Shown: one piece after another, positions 42,335 through 51,608 of the stretch | Numbering within the stretch: the first letter of the stretch is position 1 | Layout of the letters: each line of letters begins with the position of its first letter | NCBI RefSeq assembly: GCF_019430945.1 | Contig: NZ_JAHYCB010000003.1 | Coordinates: forward strand, 496,001 to 560,000 | Source of the DNA: Neorhizobium populisoli | GTDB taxonomy: Bacteria > Pseudomonadota > Alphaproteobacteria > Rhizobiales > Rhizobiaceae | Direction of reading: 5' to 3' | Length of the DNA: 64,000 bases | Notes under the pieces: generated by a model | Databases searched by the model: none | What the model was told of the DNA's origin: nothing | What the model saw: only the letters and a program-made list of their open reading frames with translations | Translations under genes and position numbers: made by a program

Positions 42335-43983
42335 CGGCCGCATCCGAAATGACGGAGACCGAACCGGCAACCGGCGGCAGAGCCGCGGTTTCATCCAGTC
42401 GGAGCGTCGCTTTCTGCATCGTCCTGGCCTCGCTCGCCTCGCTGATCCCGGTTCTATCGGTGCGTTTTCCACCGATGACCGACTATGCCAGCCACTATGT
42501 ACGCCTGTGGTTGATGACTGGCGCGATCGAAAACCCGCAACTTTCCGCTTTTTACGCGGTCGACTGGAACGTCGCCTGGACGAATATCGCCATCGATCTG
42601 ATCGCGGTCGCACTCGGCAATATAGCATCGATGAATTTCATCGGCCCGTTCGTTATGGCGCTCGGCCTGCTGATGGCGCCGATCGGCGTCACGTTGCTGA
42701 ACCGCAGGCTTTTCGGCGGGTTTCACTGGTGGCAGCTGCTGTGCTTCATCCTGGCGTGGAATTCGGTCTATCTGTTCGGTTTTCTGAGCTATTCGATCAG
42801 CCTCGGCCTGGCATTGATATTCGCCTATGTCGACGACTGTCTGAAGGATAGGGGCAAGGCTCTTTTGTTCGGGATACGCGCGCTCTGCGCGGCCATCATG
42901 CTGGTTGCCCATCCGTTCGGTCTGCTTTTCTATACGGCGCTGCTGGCGGCGCTACAGTTCGGGCCTTCCTGGGCGCCGCTGCGCGAGCGCAAGGCGTTCT
43001 TTGCCGCGACCGGCCGCGTCCTCATCGCGGTCGCTCCCGTTTTCGTTCCGCTGATCGCCCTTCTGCTTTTTGGCCCGCCATTGCCCGGCGAAGACAATGG
43101 TGCGTCGATCCTTGAGAGCATGCGCTGGTTTAACCCGTCGCCGCTGCGATCATTGATGCTGCTTTTCACCTATTTCCGAACCTACGACTTCAGGTTGGAT
43201 ATCGTCTACGTCCTCCTGTTGTTCGTCATTGTTCGGGAAACGGCCCGGCGTGGCATGCTGCAGGTCCATTGGGGCCTGATCCTCGTCGCCATCGTTACCG
43301 GCCTTCTCTCCACGATCATGCCGACGCAGGCGTTCGATACCGGCAGTATCGACAATCGCCTCCCCTGCATGATGGCGCTCGCTGCCGTCGTGGGCGTACG
43401 GCCGAATGTGGCCGGCCGGCTGCAATCCGCCGTTTTGCCTTTGGTTTTACTAGTGGTCGCCTCGCGAATCGCCTTCGTCGAATATGTCTGGGTGGCTCGA
43501 TCTGCCGATGTCAGGTCGGTCGAAAACGTGCTCCAGCACGTGCCGCCGGGTTCGGCCGTCCTGCCGCTGCAGCACGATATCATTGCCGACAACATGCTGG
43601 CTGCCCCGGTGGGGCGCAATGTCGGCGGCATCTACAAGAGCTACCTGCATTACCCGGCTCTGGCGATCCTGGAACGGCAGGCCTTCATGCCCTATCTTTT
43701 TACAGGAGCCGGCAAACAGCCTCTGCGGGTCAAGGAGCCTTGGAAGGATATCTCGGTGCCGGAAGGCATGCCTGTTCCCGTCCATATGCTGAATGATGAG
43801 ATCTACGAGATCGCACCCTATATGCGGGACTGGAACAACCGCTTCGATTATATATTGGTGATGAACGCAGACATGCCCAATCCGGGCGGGCCGATGCCGG
43901 CAGTCTCAAACGTGCATCTCATCGCCGATCAGGGCTTTGCGCAGCTCTACAAGATCGATCACGCGCAGCCATCAAAGCCGTAA
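42331..43983 (+). CDS. Polytopic membrane protein, putative GT-C-type glycosyltransferase
   Basis: A 550-residue protein with about ten transmembrane helices and a soluble C-terminal part of roughly 130 residues. Near the first extracytoplasmic loop it reads RFPPMTDYASHYVRLW; an Asp in this place is the catalytic feature of many GT-C enzymes. No known family name can be assigned with confidence. The coupling to the GtrB-like gene suggests a pair that makes a lipid-linked sugar and transfers it on the periplasmic side, for example to a polysaccharide or lipid. Confidence 0.72.
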   Translation: MTAASEMTETEPATGGRAAVSSSRSVAFCIVLASLASLIPVLSVRFPPMTDYASHYVRLWLMTGAIENPQLSAFYAVDWNVAWTNIAIDLIAVALGNIASMNFIGPFVMALGLLMAPIGVTLLNRRLFGGFHWWQLLCFILAWNSVYLFGFLSYSISLGLALIFAYVDDCLKDRGKALLFGIRALCAAIMLVAHPFGLLFYTALLAALQFGPSWAPLRERKAFFAATGRVLIAVAPVFVPLIALLLFGPPLPGEDNGASILESMRWFNPSPLRSLMLLFTYFRTYDFRLDIVYVLLLFVIVRETARRGMLQVHWGLILVAIVTGLLSTIMPTQAFDTGSIDNRLPCMMALAAVVGVRPNVAGRLQSAVLPLVLLVVASRIAFVEYVWVARSADVRSVENVLQHVPPGSAVLPLQHDIIADNMLAAPVGRNVGGIYKSYLHYPALAILERQAFMPYLFTGAGKQPLRVKEPWKDISVPEGMPVPVHMLNDEIYEIAPYMRDWNNRFDYILVMNADMPNPGGPMPAVSNVHLIADQGFAQLYKIDHAQPSKP

Positions 43984-43989
43984 GAGCCT

Positions 43990-44877
43990 TCAACCTCCGG
44001 CCTTTTCCCGCAACATATGGATGATCGCCGAAAAATCGTCGCCGCCATGCCCGGCCTTTTCGAACTCTTCGTAAAGTGATGCCGCATGCGCGCCGAGCGG
44101 CGTTGCGGCACCCGACTGCTTCGAGGCTTCCTGCGACAACGTCAGGTCCTTCAGCATCAGCGCCGCCGCAAAACCGGGCTTGTAGTCGTTATTGGCCGGC
44201 GAAGTCGGCACCGGGCCGGGCACCGGGCAATAGGTGGTGAGCGACCAGCACTGGCCCGACGACGTGGAGGCGACATCAAACAGCGCCTGATGCGAAAGGC
44301 CGAGTTTTTCTGCAAGCCCGAACGCCTCGCAGACGCCGATCATCGAAATGCCCAGGATCATGTTGTTGCAGATCTTCGCGGCCTGCCCCGCGCCGGCGGC
44401 ACCGCAATGAACGATCTTCTTGCCCATGGCCTCGAGGATCGGCCTGCCCAGCGCGAAGGCCTTTTCCGAGCCGCCGACCATGAAGGTCAGCGTGCCGGCT
44501 GCGGCCCCGCCGGTGCCGCCGGAAACCGGCGCATCGAGCGAGATGCAGTTCATCACCTCGGCAAGCTTGTGGGCATTGCGGGCGCTTTCCACATCGATCG
44601 TCGAGCAGTCTATGACCAGCGTATCTTCGGCCAGCAGCGTGGTAAGGTCGCGCCAGACCGCGATCACATGCTGACCCTTCGGCAGCATGGTGATGACGCA
44701 TTCGGCATCCCGTACCGCATCCGATAACGCGGAAGTACCTCGGACACCGGCCTCTACGGCAACCTTCACCGAAGCTTCCGAGAGGTCGAAACCGGAAACC
44801 TGATGCCCCGCCTTCACCAGATTGGCGGCCATCGGCCCGCCCATATTGCCGAGGCCCACGAATGCAATCCTGGTCAT
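43990..44877 (-). CDS. mmsB: 3-Hydroxyisobutyrate dehydrogenase
   Basis: A 295-residue NAD-dependent dehydrogenase. The nucleotide-binding motif is at the start (IAFVGLGNMGGPMAANLVKA), followed by the substrate motif DAPVSGGTGGAAAGTLTFMV and the catalytic Lys in GQAAKICNNMILG. The protein oxidises 3-hydroxyisobutyrate to methylmalonate semialdehyde in valine breakdown. The start has an AGGAGGA site. The gene follows the 3-hydroxyisobutyryl-CoA hydrolase gene by 47 bases, so the two steps are adjacent. Confidence 0.93.
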   Translation of the reverse strand: MTRIAFVGLGNMGGPMAANLVKAGHQVSGFDLSEASVKVAVEAGVRGTSALSDAVRDAECVITMLPKGQHVIAVWRDLTTLLAEDTLVIDCSTIDVESARNAHKLAEVMNCISLDAPVSGGTGGAAAGTLTFMVGGSEKAFALGRPILEAMGKKIVHCGAAGAGQAAKICNNMILGISMIGVCEAFGLAEKLGLSHQALFDVASTSSGQCWSLTTYCPVPGPVPTSPANNDYKPGFAAALMLKDLTLSQEASKQSGAATPLGAHAASLYEEFEKAGHGGDDFSAIIHMLREKAGG

Positions 44878-44924
44878 GTCTTCCTCCTGTAGGCGAGTGG
44901 GAACCGCTCGTCCTTTTCTTATTC

Positions 44925-46004
44925 TTAAAGCCTGTGATCCGGAAACAGAACTGGATGTTTTACTGCCAGATAAGGTTCGAGATCGGCATCGCGAACCTCC
45001 TCAAGCCGCGCCGGCCGCCATTGCGGATTGCGGTCCTTGTCGATGATCGCCGCTCGTACACCTTCGTAGAAATCATGATTGCGCAGGATTTCGGAGCCGG
45101 CGGTGAATTCCCTTTCCAGGCATTCGACAAGGCTCGAACTCTGCCGCCCGAGCCTCAGCATTTTCAGCGCCAGCTTGAGGCTGGTCGGCGAACGTTTCGA
45201 GATGATCTCCAGCGTCTTCGCCGCGAACTCACCTTCTTCTCTGGCCAACGCAGCGACAATTTCCTCGACCGTATCGAAGCCGAAAGCGCGGTCGATGACC
45301 TCGCGATGCTCCACGAACTGGCCGCCTTCCGGCACCACGGCAAACCGCTCGATCACCGCCCTCACCTGCTCGTCGGAGGCGCCACCCTTCAGCTCACCAA
45401 GCGCCTCGGTCAGCGCCCCGAGCCGGTCGGACGGAACGTTGACGTCCGCGAGATTGGCATAGATCGCATCCGCCGCGCCGATAATCTCGCCGGTCAGGCC
45501 CATCCAGGTGCCGATCTCGCCGGGCGCCCGCGGCAAAAGCCAGGTCGCGCCGACGTCCGGCACATAACCAATGCCTGTTTCCGGCATGGCAAGCCGCGTC
45601 CGCTCAGTGACGATCCGATGCTTGCCATGCGAGGCGATACCGACACCGCCGCCCATAACGATCCCGTCCATCAGCGCCACATAGGGCTTTTCGTAGCGGG
45701 AAATCATGTAGTTGACGGGAAACTCCTCCCGCCAGAAACGGGTGACTTCCGGATCTTTGGTCTTGCCCGCCTCATGGATGACCCGGATGTCGCCGCCGGC
45801 ACAAAGCCCGCGATCACCCTCGCCTTTCAGGATGACGCAGGAAATTGCCGGATCGCCAGCAAACCGCTCCATCGCATCCCGCATTACCCGCACCATGGGA
45901 AGGTTGAGGCTATTCAGTGCCTTCGGCCGGTTGAGCCGGATGATGGCGGCCGAGCCGATGCGGTCGAGGAGGATTTCGTCGGTTTGGGTTATGGGATTGA
46001 CCAT
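44925..46004 (-). CDS. 3-Hydroxyisobutyryl-CoA hydrolase
   Basis: A 359-residue member of the enoyl-CoA hydratase/isomerase superfamily, of the length and motif set of 3-hydroxyisobutyryl-CoA hydrolases. The oxyanion-hole motifs are GDRGLCAGGDIRVIHE and DGIVMGGGVGIASHG, with the active-site Glu in AMPETGIGYVPDVGATW. It removes CoA from 3-hydroxyisobutyryl-CoA before the dehydrogenase step. A repeat element separates it from the upstream GMC oxidoreductase gene. Confidence 0.9.
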   Translation of the reverse strand: MVNPITQTDEILLDRIGSAAIIRLNRPKALNSLNLPMVRVMRDAMERFAGDPAISCVILKGEGDRGLCAGGDIRVIHEAGKTKDPEVTRFWREEFPVNYMISRYEKPYVALMDGIVMGGGVGIASHGKHRIVTERTRLAMPETGIGYVPDVGATWLLPRAPGEIGTWMGLTGEIIGAADAIYANLADVNVPSDRLGALTEALGELKGGASDEQVRAVIERFAVVPEGGQFVEHREVIDRAFGFDTVEEIVAALAREEGEFAAKTLEIISKRSPTSLKLALKMLRLGRQSSSLVECLEREFTAGSEILRNHDFYEGVRAAIIDKDRNPQWRPARLEEVRDADLEPYLAVKHPVLFPDHRL

Positions 46005-46026
46005 TCTCGTTCTTTCATATCAAGCT

Positions 46027-46170
46027 GCCCCTCACCCTAACCCTCTCCCCGTTCTGACGGGGAGAGGGGACGTGCCCCACGCCACCTTTGAGAGGGACGG
46101 ATAGTTCGCCACGAGTGTCCTTCTCCCCGCCAAAACGGGGAGAAGGTGCCGGCAGGCGGATGAGGGGCAA
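46027..46170. repeat. RIME-like intergenic mosaic repeat, family B copy 2
   Basis: The ends are GCCCCTCA and TGAGGGGC, with inner modules CCCTCTCCCCGTTCTGACGG and CTTCTCCCCGCC/GGGGAGAAGG. It lies between the hydrolase gene and the GMC oxidoreductase gene and fills nearly the whole gap. Confidence 0.8.
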
Positions 46171-46180
46171 ACTCCCTTTC

Positions 46181-47776
46181 CTACCGATTATCCGCCAAGA
46201 TCATCTCCGCCGCTTTTTCCGCAATCATGATTGTCGGCGAGTTCGTATTGCCCGAGGTAATATTGGGCATGATCGAGGCATCGGCGATACGCAATTTGCC
46301 AAGCGCCCGCATTTTCAGCCGAATATCGACGACACTGTCCGGATCTGCGCCCATGCGGGCCGTGCCGACCGGATGGAAAATCGTCGTGCCGATATCGCCC
46401 GCCGCCTTCTCCAGGTCGGCTTCGGTCTCGTAGCTCGGCCCCGGCTTGTATTCCTCCGGATTGTAGCGCGCAAAGGCCGGCCTCTTGACGATCTCGCGGG
46501 TGATGCGGATCGATTTCACCGCCACATCCCGATCTCCGGGCGTCGAGAGATAGTTCGGATGAATGCCCGGCTGGGCGGCGAAATCCGGGCTTTTCAGATG
46601 CACCGAACCACGGCTTTCCGGCCGCAGGTTGCACACACTCGCCGTCATCGCCGGGAAGGAGTGCACCGGCTCGCCGAACCGGTCGAGCGATACCGGCTGG
46701 ACGTGATATTCCAGGTCCGGCGTTTCCTTGTCCGGCCCGGATTTGGTGAAAATTCCGAGTTGGCTCGGCGCCATCGACATCGGCCCCGAACGCTTCAGCG
46801 CATATTCGAGCCCGATCGCCGCCTTGCCGAGAAGGCTCGACGCCTTTTCGTTTAGGGTCGGCACGCCGGTCACCTTGTAGACCATCCGAAGCTGTAGGTG
46901 GTCCTGCAGGTTCTCGCCGACGCCCCTCACTTCCTTGACCACCTCGACGCCGGCATTGGAAAGCACGTCGCCGCGGCCCACACCGGAAAGCTCGAGGACA
47001 TGCGGCGTGCCGATCGCACCGGCGCTGAGCACGGTTTCTTTCCGCGCGAAAGCCTTCTTGGCGACCCCATCGTGCTGGAACTCGACGCCCTGCACCTCAC
47101 CGTTGTCGATGATCAGCCGGCGCACATGCGCCTTGGTGAGCACAGTGAGATTGCCGCGCTTCATCGCCGGCTTCAGGAACCCCTTGGACGCATTCCAGCG
47201 GATGCCGGCGCGCTGGTTGACGTCGAAATAGCTGGAGCCCTCGTTATTGCCGCGGTTGAAATCGTCGACGATAGGGATACCCGCCTCTTCCGCCGCCTTC
47301 TGGAAACTTTCGAGCACCGCCCAGCGCAGACGTTGCTTTTCGACACGCCATTCGCCGCCGACCGAATGCATATCGTCGGCACCCTTGTAGAAATCCTGGC
47401 TCTTCTTGAAGATTGGCAGCACATCGTCCCAGCCCCAGCCGGTGCAACCCATCTGCCGCCACATGTCATAGTCGTAGGCCTGGCCGCGCATGTAGATCAT
47501 GCCGTTGATCGACGAGCAGCCGCCGAGGATCTTTCCGCGCGGATAGGAGAGCGACCGGCCGTTCAGGCCCTCTTCCTTTTCGGTGGTGAAGCACCAGTCG
47601 GTGCGCGGGTTGTTGATGCAATAGAGATAGCCGACGGGAATATGCACCCAGTGATAATTGTCGTTGCCGCCCGCTTCGAGAACCAGCACCCGATTGCCCG
47701 GGTCTTTCGAAAGCCGATTGGCCAACACACAGCCGGCGCTGCCTGCGCCGATGATAATATAATCAAAATTTTCCAT
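46181..47776 (-). CDS. GMC-family FAD oxidoreductase (choline/alcohol dehydrogenase-like)
   Basis: A 531-residue flavoprotein. The FAD-binding motif is DYIIIGAGSAGCVLANRLSK, the first GMC signature is GKILGGCSSINGMIYMRG, the second is VLSAGAIGTPHVLELSGVG, and the catalytic His is in IFHPVGTARMG with Asn in SGNTNSPTIM. It resembles BetA and alkyl or polyol alcohol dehydrogenases; the substrate cannot be fixed. It follows the Liv-type permease genes on the same strand, so it may oxidise the imported compound or feed the valine branch. Confidence 0.9.
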   Translation of the reverse strand: MENFDYIIIGAGSAGCVLANRLSKDPGNRVLVLEAGGNDNYHWVHIPVGYLYCINNPRTDWCFTTEKEEGLNGRSLSYPRGKILGGCSSINGMIYMRGQAYDYDMWRQMGCTGWGWDDVLPIFKKSQDFYKGADDMHSVGGEWRVEKQRLRWAVLESFQKAAEEAGIPIVDDFNRGNNEGSSYFDVNQRAGIRWNASKGFLKPAMKRGNLTVLTKAHVRRLIIDNGEVQGVEFQHDGVAKKAFARKETVLSAGAIGTPHVLELSGVGRGDVLSNAGVEVVKEVRGVGENLQDHLQLRMVYKVTGVPTLNEKASSLLGKAAIGLEYALKRSGPMSMAPSQLGIFTKSGPDKETPDLEYHVQPVSLDRFGEPVHSFPAMTASVCNLRPESRGSVHLKSPDFAAQPGIHPNYLSTPGDRDVAVKSIRITREIVKRPAFARYNPEEYKPGPSYETEADLEKAAGDIGTTIFHPVGTARMGADPDSVVDIRLKMRALGKLRIADASIMPNITSGNTNSPTIMIAEKAAEMILADNR

Positions 47777-47817
47777 GTCAGCTTGTTTGTCCCGTATTCT
47801 CCAGCCACCCCGTAGCT

Positions 47818-47961
47818 GCCCCTCATCCGCCTGCCGGCACCTTCTCCCCGTTAAAACGGGGAGAAGGACCTGTGGCCAGAACCTTCCCCTTCACCAATAA
47901 CGTCGCAGTAGGGCACGTCCCCTCGCCCCGCGAGCGGGGAGAGGGTGAGGGTGAGGGGCAA
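47818..47961. repeat. RIME-like intergenic mosaic repeat, family B copy 3
   Basis: The ends are GCCCCTCA and TGAGGGGC; inside are CACCTTCTCCCCGTTAAAAC and CCTCGCCCCGCGAGCGGGGA hairpin modules. It fills the gap between the GMC gene and livM. Confidence 0.8.
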
Positions 47962-47970
47962 ATTTGATAT

Positions 47971-48981
47971 TCACCTCCTGTGCTCGAAACCGAGCTTCCG
48001 GCCGAGCCGGGAGGCGTAGAATTCTCCGATCAGGCCGCGCCGGAAGACCAGCACGCAGACCATGAACACGATGCCGGTGACGATCGTTACCGGGAATTGC
48101 GATGTCGCCAGATAGTTCTGCAGCGTCACCACGAGGCCGGCGCCGAAGATCGGGCCGATCAGCGTGCCGATGCCGCCGAGCAGCGTCATCAGGATCACTT
48201 CGCCGGACATCTGCCAGGCGACATCCGTCAACGTCGCAAACTGGAAGACCAGCGCCTTGGTGCCACCCGCCAGCCCCGCCAGCGCCGCAGACATGACGAA
48301 AGCGCCGAGCTTGTAACGGGCGACCGAATAACCGAGCGAAATGGCGCGCTGTTCGTTTTCGCGGATCGATTTGAGGATCATGCCGAAGGGCGAGTTGATG
48401 AACCGCCAGATGATCACCATGCCGATCAGGAACACCGCCAGCACGAAATAATACATGTTGGTCGAGCTGTTGAGATCGATAAAGCCGAAGAGATGGCCGC
48501 GCGGCACGGACTGGATGCCGTCCTCGCCATGAGTAAACTTCGCCTGCAGGCAGAAGAAGAAGAACATCTGCGACAAAGCGAGCGTGATCATCGCGAAATA
48601 GATGCCCTGCCGGCGGATCGCCACATAACCCATGACGAGCCCGAGCAAGGCCGCGCCGACGACGCCGACCAGAATGCCGAGTTCCGGCGAAAAGCCCCAT
48701 TCCTTCACCACATGCGCGGTGAAATAGGCAGCCCCACCGAAGAAGGTCGCGTGGCCGAAAGACAGCAACCCGGTATAACCCAGCAGCAGATTGAAGGCGC
48801 AGGCGAAGAGCGCGAAGCACAGAAGCTTCATGATGAAGATCGGATAGAAGAAGGCCGGCGCGACGATCAGCAGGACAAGCCCGATGATCAGGAAGGCCGC
48901 ATAGGTCTTCGAGGCGCTGGCCGAACGTTCGGTGCGGGCTGTTGCAGAGGTGCCGTGGGTCATCTCGCTCATCCTACGCAT
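47971..48981 (-). CDS. Branched-chain amino acid-type ABC permease (LivM-like)
   Basis: A 336-residue permease with eight to ten helices. The LivM pattern is seen in CFALFACAFNLLLGYTGLLS, FGHATFFGGAAYFTAHVV and SIRENEQRAISLGYSVARYK, the last being the cytoplasmic loop that contacts the ATPase. The ATG at 48981 overlaps the livH-type stop by eight bases; an ATG three codons later (48972) would follow it directly and is equally possible. Confidence 0.92.
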   Translation of the reverse strand: MRRMSEMTHGTSATARTERSASASKTYAAFLIIGLVLLIVAPAFFYPIFIMKLLCFALFACAFNLLLGYTGLLSFGHATFFGGAAYFTAHVVKEWGFSPELGILVGVVGAALLGLVMGYVAIRRQGIYFAMITLALSQMFFFFCLQAKFTHGEDGIQSVPRGHLFGFIDLNSSTNMYYFVLAVFLIGMVIIWRFINSPFGMILKSIRENEQRAISLGYSVARYKLGAFVMSAALAGLAGGTKALVFQFATLTDVAWQMSGEVILMTLLGGIGTLIGPIFGAGLVVTLQNYLATSQFPVTIVTGIVFMVCVLVFRRGLIGEFYASRLGRKLGFEHRR

Positions 48982-49861
48982 CCCTTCCGAAAAGGCCGGC
49001 CGGCCGGATCAGAAGCACGATCGCCATGATCACGAAGATGACGATGCTGGAGGCTTCCGGATAAAACACCTTGGTCAGCCCTTCCGCGATGCCGAGCATA
49101 TAGCCGGTGACGATGGCGCCCATGATCGAGCCCATGCCGCCCACCACGACCACTGCGAAAACGACGATGATGATGTTCGACCCCATCAGCGGCGAGACCT
49201 GGTAGACGGGCGCCGCCAGCACGCCGGCAAAGGCGGCAAGCCCGGCACCGATGGCATAGGTCAGTGTCAGAAGCAGCGGCACGTTGACACCGAATACCTG
49301 CACCAGCGTCGCGTTTTCCGTCGCGGCGCGCAGATACGAGCCGAGCTTGGTCTTTTCGATCAACAGCCAGGTGCCGATACAGGCGATGAGCGACACCACG
49401 ACCACCCACCCGCGATAGATCGGCAGGAACATGAAGCCGAGGTTCGTCCCGCCCGCCAGCTGCGGCGGTACGGCATAAGGCTGGCCGGATGAGCCGTAGA
49501 GATAGCGGAACGTCCCCTCGATCGTCAGCGCCAGGCCGAAGGTGAAGAGCAGGCCGTAAAGCGGATCTAGCTTATAAAGCCGCGACAGCATGGTGCGCTC
49601 GATCACCGCTCCGAACAGGCCGACGACGATCGGGCCGAGGATGAGTGCGAACCAGTAATTGATGCCGAGGTAGTCGAGCATCAACATCGCGGCAAAGGCG
49701 CCGAGCATGTACTGCGCGCCATGGGCGAAGTTGATGACGCGGAGCAGGCCGAAGATGACCGCGAGGCCGAGCGAAAGCAGCGCGTAGAAGGAGCCGTTAA
49801 TCAGGCCGATCAGCAGCTGGCCGAGGAAGGCCTGCAGCGGGATGCCGAAGATCATGGTCAT
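48974..49861 (-). CDS. Branched-chain amino acid-type ABC permease (LivH-like)
   Basis: A 295-residue permease of the LivH family. It begins IFGIPLQAFLGQLLIGLING and has SLGLAVIFGLLRVINFAHGA, the classic LivH stretch, and GMGSIMGAIVTGYMLGIAEG near the end. The start at 49861 was chosen because the frame upstream runs into a repeat element. It pairs with the LivM-like protein. Confidence 0.92.
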   Translation of the reverse strand: MTMIFGIPLQAFLGQLLIGLINGSFYALLSLGLAVIFGLLRVINFAHGAQYMLGAFAAMLMLDYLGINYWFALILGPIVVGLFGAVIERTMLSRLYKLDPLYGLLFTFGLALTIEGTFRYLYGSSGQPYAVPPQLAGGTNLGFMFLPIYRGWVVVVSLIACIGTWLLIEKTKLGSYLRAATENATLVQVFGVNVPLLLTLTYAIGAGLAAFAGVLAAPVYQVSPLMGSNIIIVVFAVVVVGGMGSIMGAIVTGYMLGIAEGLTKVFYPEASSIVIFVIMAIVLLIRPAGLFGRDA

Positions 49862-49906
49862 GGGCGGCTCCACTTGGAAATTGGGAGAGGAGCGGTGCGG
49901 CACCCC

Positions 49907-50040
49907 CCCTTCTCCCCCCTTGCGGGGGAGATGTCGCCAGAGGCGACAGAGGGGGGTGGTGCCACGAACCCGACGGTCGAATGTGCTGAACCACCCCCAT
50001 CTGTCAGCTCTGCTGACATCTTCCCCGCAAGGGGGAAGAC
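49907..50040. repeat. RIME-like intergenic mosaic repeat, family A copy 3
   Basis: It matches copy 1 closely (TTGCGGGGGAGATGTCGCCA, CCACGAACCCGACGGT, TGAACCACCCCCATCTGTCA, ATCTTCCCCGCAAGGGGGAA). It lies between livF-type and livH-type genes; the remainder of 49862-50124 shows no gene. Confidence 0.8.
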
Positions 50041-50124
50041 AGGGAATACGCCGCACCGCCCAACGTCCACATGCGACGACCAGAGGCCCGCGAGATCGGG
50101 ATATCCAACAAAAGCCGTCATCCT

Positions 50125-50826
50125 CTAAACCCCCAAAACCTTGTGCAGCATATCCATCTTCCCCGGCAGTTCACTCACCGGAAAATCCGCCACCATCTGC
50201 CCGTGATCCATCAGGTAGAACCGGTCGGCCACGCGGCTGGCAAAGCGGAAATTCTGCTCCACCAGCAGCACCGTCATGCCGCGCGCCTTCAGCGTCTTCA
50301 GCACCTCGCCGATACGCTGCACGATGACCGGGGCAAGCCCCTCGGTCGGCTCGTCGAGGATCAGCAGCTTGACGCCGGTGCGCAGAATTCGCGCGATCGC
50401 CAGCATCTGCTGCTCGCCGCCGGAAAGTTTGGTGCCGGGGCTGGAGCGGCGTTCCTTAAGGTTTGGAAACAGCTCGTAAATCTCGTCGAGCGACATGCCG
50501 CCTTCCGCCACGACCGGCGGCAGCATCAGGTTTTCTTCGACCGTCAGTGTCGAGAAAATACCGCGCTCCTCCGGCACGAAGCCGATGCCGTGATGCGCCG
50601 TCTTGTGCAGCGGCACGTTAGCCATATCCTTGCCGGCAAAGCGGATTTCGCCCTTCCGCTCGCGGATGATGCCGACGATGGTGCGCAGCGTCGTGGTCTT
50701 GCCCACCCCGTTGCGGCCGAGAATGGTGATCGTCTCGCCTTCGCCCACCGTCATGTTGACGCCGTGCAGGACATGGCTTTCGCCATACCAGGCATTCAGA
50801 TTGGAAACCTGCAGCAAGGGCGCCAT
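50125..50826 (-). CDS. Branched-chain amino acid-type ABC ATPase (LivF-like)
   Basis: A 233-residue ATPase: Walker A GRNGVGKTTTL, signature LSGGEQQMLAIARIL, Walker B LLILDEPTEGLAP, and the LivF-specific VEQNFRFA. The ATG at 50826 overlaps the LivG stop in a TGATG junction; a GTG one codon earlier is possible. It forms a heterodimer with the LivG-like ATPase. Confidence 0.92.
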   Translation of the reverse strand: MAPLLQVSNLNAWYGESHVLHGVNMTVGEGETITILGRNGVGKTTTLRTIVGIIRERKGEIRFAGKDMANVPLHKTAHHGIGFVPEERGIFSTLTVEENLMLPPVVAEGGMSLDEIYELFPNLKERRSSPGTKLSGGEQQMLAIARILRTGVKLLILDEPTEGLAPVIVQRIGEVLKTLKARGMTVLLVEQNFRFASRVADRFYLMDHGQMVADFPVSELPGKMDMLHKVLGV

Positions 50827-51608
50827 CACGCTTCCTCCGCGCCCATATAGGCGAGCCGTACACGCTCGTCCTGGGAAACCGTTGCATAGTCGCCTTCCGC
50901 CAAAATCTCGCCGCGCTGAAGCACGGTCACCTGATGGCAGATATTGGCGACGACGGAGAGATTGTGTTCCACCATCAGCACCGCACGGGTCTTCGCCACG
51001 TCGCGGATGATGCTGGACACGGTACCGATATCCTCCTGCCCCATGCCGGCCATCGGCTCGTCGAGCAGCAGGACCTGGGGATCGAGCGCCAGCGTCGTGG
51101 CGATCTCCAGCACCCGCTTGCGGCCATAAGAAAGGTCGGCGGCCAGCGCATCACGCTCCCGCTTCAGGCCGACAGCCTCGATCAACTCGTCGGCACGGGC
51201 ATTCAGCCGGTTCAGCGCCGAGGTCGGCAGCCAGAACTGCGTCGAAAGCCCATTCGGCCGCTGCAGCGCGATGCGCACATTGTCGAGCACCGAAAGATGC
51301 GGGAAAACCGCGGAAATCTGGAAGGAACGGACAAGCCCCATCCGCGCCACCTTGTCGGCGGGAGTCTTGGTAATGTCCGTGCCCAAAAGCGTGATCGTGC
51401 CTTCTGTCGGCTGCAGGAACTTGGTCAACAGGTTGAAGACCGTGGTCTTGCCGGCGCCGTTCGGGCCGATCAGCGCATGCACGCGCGCATGGTGGATGTC
51501 GAGATCGACGCGGTTGACCGCCCGGAACGCGCCAAAGCTTTTCGAAAGGCCGCGGGCGGAAAGCACCACCCGCGGCTCTTCGTTCATTGCTGTTGCGGAA
51601 ACCGCCAT
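50826..51608 (-). CDS. Branched-chain amino acid-type ABC ATPase (LivG-like)
   Basis: A 260-residue ATPase with Walker A GPNGAGKTTVFN, signature LSYGRKRVLEIATTLAL, Walker B VLLLDEPMAGMGQED, and the switch His in VEHNLSVV. LSYG in place of LSGG is usual for one branch of LivG proteins. The start at 51608 overlaps the binding-protein stop codon (TAATG). Confidence 0.92.
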   Translation of the reverse strand: MAVSATAMNEEPRVVLSARGLSKSFGAFRAVNRVDLDIHHARVHALIGPNGAGKTTVFNLLTKFLQPTEGTITLLGTDITKTPADKVARMGLVRSFQISAVFPHLSVLDNVRIALQRPNGLSTQFWLPTSALNRLNARADELIEAVGLKRERDALAADLSYGRKRVLEIATTLALDPQVLLLDEPMAGMGQEDIGTVSSIIRDVAKTRAVLMVEHNLSVVANICHQVTVLQRGEILAEGDYATVSQDERVRLAYMGAEEA

